This document shows, one piece after another, positions 61,816 through 64,000 of a stretch of 64,000 bases of DNA. Below the pieces are notes generated by a model that saw only the letters and a list, made by a program, of their open reading frames with translations, did not search any database and had not been told where the DNA came from. The translations under genes were made by a program, and so were the position numbers. Position 1 is the first letter of the stretch, and every line of letters starts with the position of its first letter. Origin of the DNA: Longispora fulva (GTDB lineage: Bacteria; Actinomycetota; Actinomycetes; Mycobacteriales; Micromonosporaceae); the NCBI RefSeq assembly GCF_015751905.1, contig NZ_JADOUF010000001.1:2418001-2482000 (forward strand), read 5' to 3'.

Positions 61816-61832
61816 TGTCAACGCAATGTCAA
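61816..61832 (-). promoter_or_regulatory. Tandem repeat TTGACA-TTGCG-TTGACA
   Basis: Copy of the 56997 element within the duplication, about 110 nt upstream of the 61938 gene. Confidence 0.45.
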
Positions 61833-61937
61833 CGGCCCTTGTTCAGGGTTATCGACACAGGGCGATGCGGCGTGTACTGGTCGCTCGCCGGCCCGCCACC
61901 CCGCGCGTGGTCGGCTCGTTGAGCAGAGGAGAAGGCC

Positions 61938-62540
61938 ATGACGAAGTCCGGCTTGCCCGCAGCATCCGAGGTCGGCGCCCGCGCGGCGGCGATCCTGGAG
62001 CAGGCCACGGCCCACCCGGCCTATGACCGGCTGATCAGCTCGTCCATGAAGTACAGCACCTGTTGGGCCACATTCACCGGTTACCCGACCGTCAGCAACT
62101 GGTCCCTGGACCGCGACGCCGGCCCGCTACTGGTCGAGGCACTGCGGGTCATGGCGCTCAAGGCGGCCGTGTTCGAGCTGACCGGCGGCGACGAGGAAGC
62201 CGCCGAGCTGCTCGTGCCCGCCCCGGTCGACGAGATGATCCACGCCGTGCTCGCCCAGCACACCGTCGTGCGCCAGCTCGAGATGGACCTCGGGGTTCTC
62301 TTCCCGCACGCCACCGAGCTGGAGCGGTTCGCCTACAGCCGGGGCGGGTACACCGACGACTGCTACGCCGCAGCCGGCTGGGGCGAGCAGCCCCTGCGGT
62401 ACTGGCTGAGCTCCGCCGAGGTCGACCGCCGCCTGGCCGTCCTCAACGACCGCTACGGCCAGGCCGGCTTCACCCCGGGCGGCCGGTCCCACGACATCGA
62501 CTTCGAGGTCCTGGCCGTCGCCGAGGTTCTGGGGGCCTGA
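61938..62540 (+). CDS. Hypothetical protein (200 aa)
   Basis: 200-aa soluble protein with a central VDEMIHAVLAQHTVVRQLEMDLG block and GGYTDDCYAAAGWG near the C-terminus; vaguely like glycine-rich-domain proteins, but I do not assign a family. ATG 61938 has GAGGAG 7 nt upstream. It is the intact parent or sister of the broken copy at 57121. Confidence 0.75.
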   Translation: MTKSGLPAASEVGARAAAILEQATAHPAYDRLISSSMKYSTCWATFTGYPTVSNWSLDRDAGPLLVEALRVMALKAAVFELTGGDEEAAELLVPAPVDEMIHAVLAQHTVVRQLEMDLGVLFPHATELERFAYSRGGYTDDCYAAAGWGEQPLRYWLSSAEVDRRLAVLNDRYGQAGFTPGGRSHDIDFEVLAVAEVLGA

Positions 62541-62544
62541 TCCG

Positions 62545-63003
62545 CTACCGGCGGGCGAGTTCGTGGGACAGCACCCGACGCAGGGCCTTGGTGACCTCGC
62601 CGGGTGCGAACCGCTCGCCCGCCACCCGCTCGACCCGGGCCACCGCACTCATCAACGCCGCCTCCGGACACACCCGCAGACTCGCCACCAACCAGCCCTC
62701 CAGGTCATCCAGCACCTCGGGCAGCTCCAACGCCGCTTCCGGCACCGCGACATCGGCCGCATCCGGGTCCCGGAGGTCGGGAAGCGGGTCGCCGCCGGAG
62801 GCGTAGCGGCCCGGTGGCATGCCGACGCGGAAAGGGTGCACGCACACCGCGGTGCCTGCCTGGTCGACGCGCCAGCCGATCCGCGGGTCGTAGGCGAACT
62901 CCGGACCTGGCCGGTCGACGACATCGAACTTGCCGGGGCCGAGTTCCTGGGCCGGGCACACCGCGCAGGTGTCGGCCTCCCAGCACGGCAACGGTCCGCT
63001 CAT
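62545..63003 (-). CDS. Hypothetical protein with N-terminal CxxC
   Basis: 152 aa. Cys pairs near the N-terminus (CWEADTCAVCPAQE) could bind metal; the rest has a Pro/Asp-rich middle and a helical end (EGWLVASLRVCPEAALMSAV). No known domain. ATG 63003 is used; ATG 63030 would leave one nucleotide between divergent starts with the HD gene. Confidence 0.6.
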   Translation of the reverse strand: MSGPLPCWEADTCAVCPAQELGPGKFDVVDRPGPEFAYDPRIGWRVDQAGTAVCVHPFRVGMPPGRYASGGDPLPDLRDPDAADVAVPEAALELPEVLDDLEGWLVASLRVCPEAALMSAVARVERVAGERFAPGEVTKALRRVLSHELARR

Positions 63004-63031
63004 GCCCACACCGTACGGAACGGGAGCCATC

Positions 63032-63616
63032 GTGACCATTCTCCGCCCGCCGCGCCCTCCGCTCGTTGACAAAGCGTTGACACAGGCGCGGACCTGGTGC
63101 GCTGGCCACGTCATCGACGACCGGCCGGCCCTCGTGCACGCCGTGCGGGTCGCCGTCACCCTCGGCCAGCACGTTCCCGGTGCGCCTGAGCACCTGGTGG
63201 CCGCAGCGCTCCTGCACGACGCCCCCGAACTCGCCTCCACCGAGGTGCCGCTGGACCGGGTGCTGGCCGCCTGGTTCGGCGTGCGGGTCCGCGATATCGT
63301 CCGCGCGCTGGAGGTCGAGCACCACGCCCTCGACGGCCCGAACCCGATCATCGACACCAGCGACCGGGAGGTGCTCCTGGCGTCGACCGCAGACAAGATC
63401 GTCGCCATCAGCTCGCTGCTGCGCCGGGCCCGCGCATCCGGCGACGTTGACCGGTTCTTCGCGGCCCGCCCTGCGCTGCTGGGCCTGCTAGGCCACTTCG
63501 GCGCGTTCGCCGACGCCGGGGTCGGGATCGTGCCGCCGAGCATGACCACCGCGCTCCGCGACGTGCTGGTCCTGCTCGACCGGGCCACCGCGCACGCCAG
63601 GGCCGCCGCTTCATGA
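63032..63616 (+). CDS. HD-domain phosphohydrolase
   Basis: 194 aa. The HD signature reads HAVRVA ... AALLHDAPELA, with a further STADKIVAISSLL segment, as in RelA/SpoT-type or nucleotidase HD proteins. GTG 63032 has GGGAG 6-8 nt upstream. Overlaps the next gene by 4 nt. Its early codons contain another TTGACA-N5-TTGACA (63066-63082), possibly by chance. Confidence 0.83.
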   Translation: MTILRPPRPPLVDKALTQARTWCAGHVIDDRPALVHAVRVAVTLGQHVPGAPEHLVAAALLHDAPELASTEVPLDRVLAAWFGVRVRDIVRALEVEHHALDGPNPIIDTSDREVLLASTADKIVAISSLLRRARASGDVDRFFAARPALLGLLGHFGAFADAGVGIVPPSMTTALRDVLVLLDRATAHARAAAS

Positions 63617-64000
63617 TCCCCACTTCGGTCCGGAACCTGCTGCTGGAACAACTTCTGGCCGACTCGAACCTTGAGCTGGAGCACCACGAGATGATGCGGG
63701 TATGGCGGCTGTCCGGGGTGGAGCGCCTGCACCTGGCCGGGGGCGGCTCGCTGGTCTTCAAGTACGCCGCCCGGCCATTCACCACCGAGCACCAATGGTT
63801 GTCCCACGCTGCCGCGGTCGGCGTCTCAGCGCCACGGCTCGTGGCGGCCACGCTCCGAGACGATCACCTGGGAATGCTCATCGACGACCTTGGGCCGCCC
63901 GCACGGGTGGCGACCGTCGCCGACCTTCTGAAGATCGCTCCCGCCCTGCACTCCGCACCCGGCCGGCCGGCAGGCGGCCTCCTGGCGACCGTCGATCTGG
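63613..64000 (+). CDS. APH-like phosphotransferase (3' end outside window)
   Basis: First 129 codons of a kinase-like protein closely related to that at 57731-58642 (shared MRVWRLSGVERLHLAGGG, then FKYAARPFT and LGMLIDDLGPPARVA). The catalytic loop lies beyond the edge. ATG 63613 overlaps the HD stop by 4 nt. Confidence 0.8.
   Translation, partial: MIPTSVRNLLLEQLLADSNLELEHHEMMRVWRLSGVERLHLAGGGSLVFKYAARPFTTEHQWLSHAAAVGVSAPRLVAATLRDDHLGMLIDDLGPPARVATVADLLKIAPALHSAPGRPAGGLLATVDL

Larger units (their letters stand above)
61672..62160 (+). repeat. Segmental duplication, copy B
   Basis: 489-nt partner of 56853-57341. The left edge abuts the broken APH-type kinase; the right edge lies inside the intact gene at 61938. 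Confidence 0.85.

Noticed and set aside
63066-63082. Fifth TTGACA-N5-TTGACA copy as a regulatory site
   Set aside because: It lies inside the HD gene reading frame (VDKALT), so it may be coincidental; kept only as part of the motif tally.
1-64000. CRISPR arrays, rRNA or tRNA genes, complete insertion sequences, replication origins
   Set aside because: None seen: no regularly spaced repeats, no tRNA-like folds, and no transposase with flanking inverted repeats.

Overview
The window is high-GC DNA with frequent GTG starts, short Shine-Dalgarno sites, a few leaderless-type starts and many ATGA/GTGA (4-nt) gene overlaps. LuxR-type two-component genes, a ROK repressor, GPP34 and several XRE regulators with large C-terminal regions also point to a filamentous actinomycete, perhaps Micromonosporaceae (inference; no rRNA or other marker gene is present). 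No tRNA, rRNA, CRISPR array or intact insertion sequence was seen.

0-8.5 kb: a histidine kinase/response regulator pair cut by the window edge, a methyltransferase, a GntR(YtrA-type)-ABC-permease operon, two decayed NUDIX genes, a VOC protein, a YidB-like protein ending in an Rhs tail, and a lone gcvH. 9-16.1 kb: the most interesting locus. A five-gene minus-strand operon encodes a PRMT-like N-methyltransferase, a 471-aa heme-oxygenase-like diiron/cupin protein that looks like the N-nitrosating enzyme SznF of streptozotocin biosynthesis, a small Rieske ferredoxin, an ATP-grasp ligase and a LysE exporter. A plus-strand MFS exporter and an HSL-type hydrolase face it. I predict an N-nitrosourea (or related N-N bond) natural product that differs from streptozotocin.

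16.4-30.1 kb: a ROK-controlled catabolic operon, almost every junction overlapping by 4 nt. It encodes a Dpp-type ABC importer (with a fused double ATPase), an enolase-superfamily dehydratase, an SMP-30 lactonase, an SDR dehydrogenase, a PfkB kinase, a KDPG-type aldolase and, last, a secreted beta-helix protein. Together these could take a polysaccharide-derived sugar through an Entner-Doudoroff-like route to pyruvate and a C3 product.

30.4-38.7 kb: a block bracketed by two similar 38-nt direct repeats. It holds a glycosyltransferase, a transposase relic, a cupin/TetR divergon with a near-perfect palindrome, and a tightly overlapping six-gene operon (MazG-like/NUDIX fusion, ABC exporter, APH-type kinase, NUDIX, membrane protein, HAD phosphatase). 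38.8-46.7 kb: a 12-gene minus-strand array of mostly unknown proteins, with two unknown paralogues, a GGDEF protein, a GNAT, an APC permease and a GPP34 protein.

47-64 kb: an accessory region of short modules (S9 peptidase, three XRE regulators, a kinase-like protein, peptide deformylase, RibD-like reductase plus PfkB kinase, APH-like proteins, HD protein) mixed with gene debris: a double-frameshifted GNAT, a segmental duplication of a PfkB 3' end, a truncated methyltransferase and a broken kinase. A direct repeat, TTGACA-N5-TTGACA, recurs in the intergenic spaces here.
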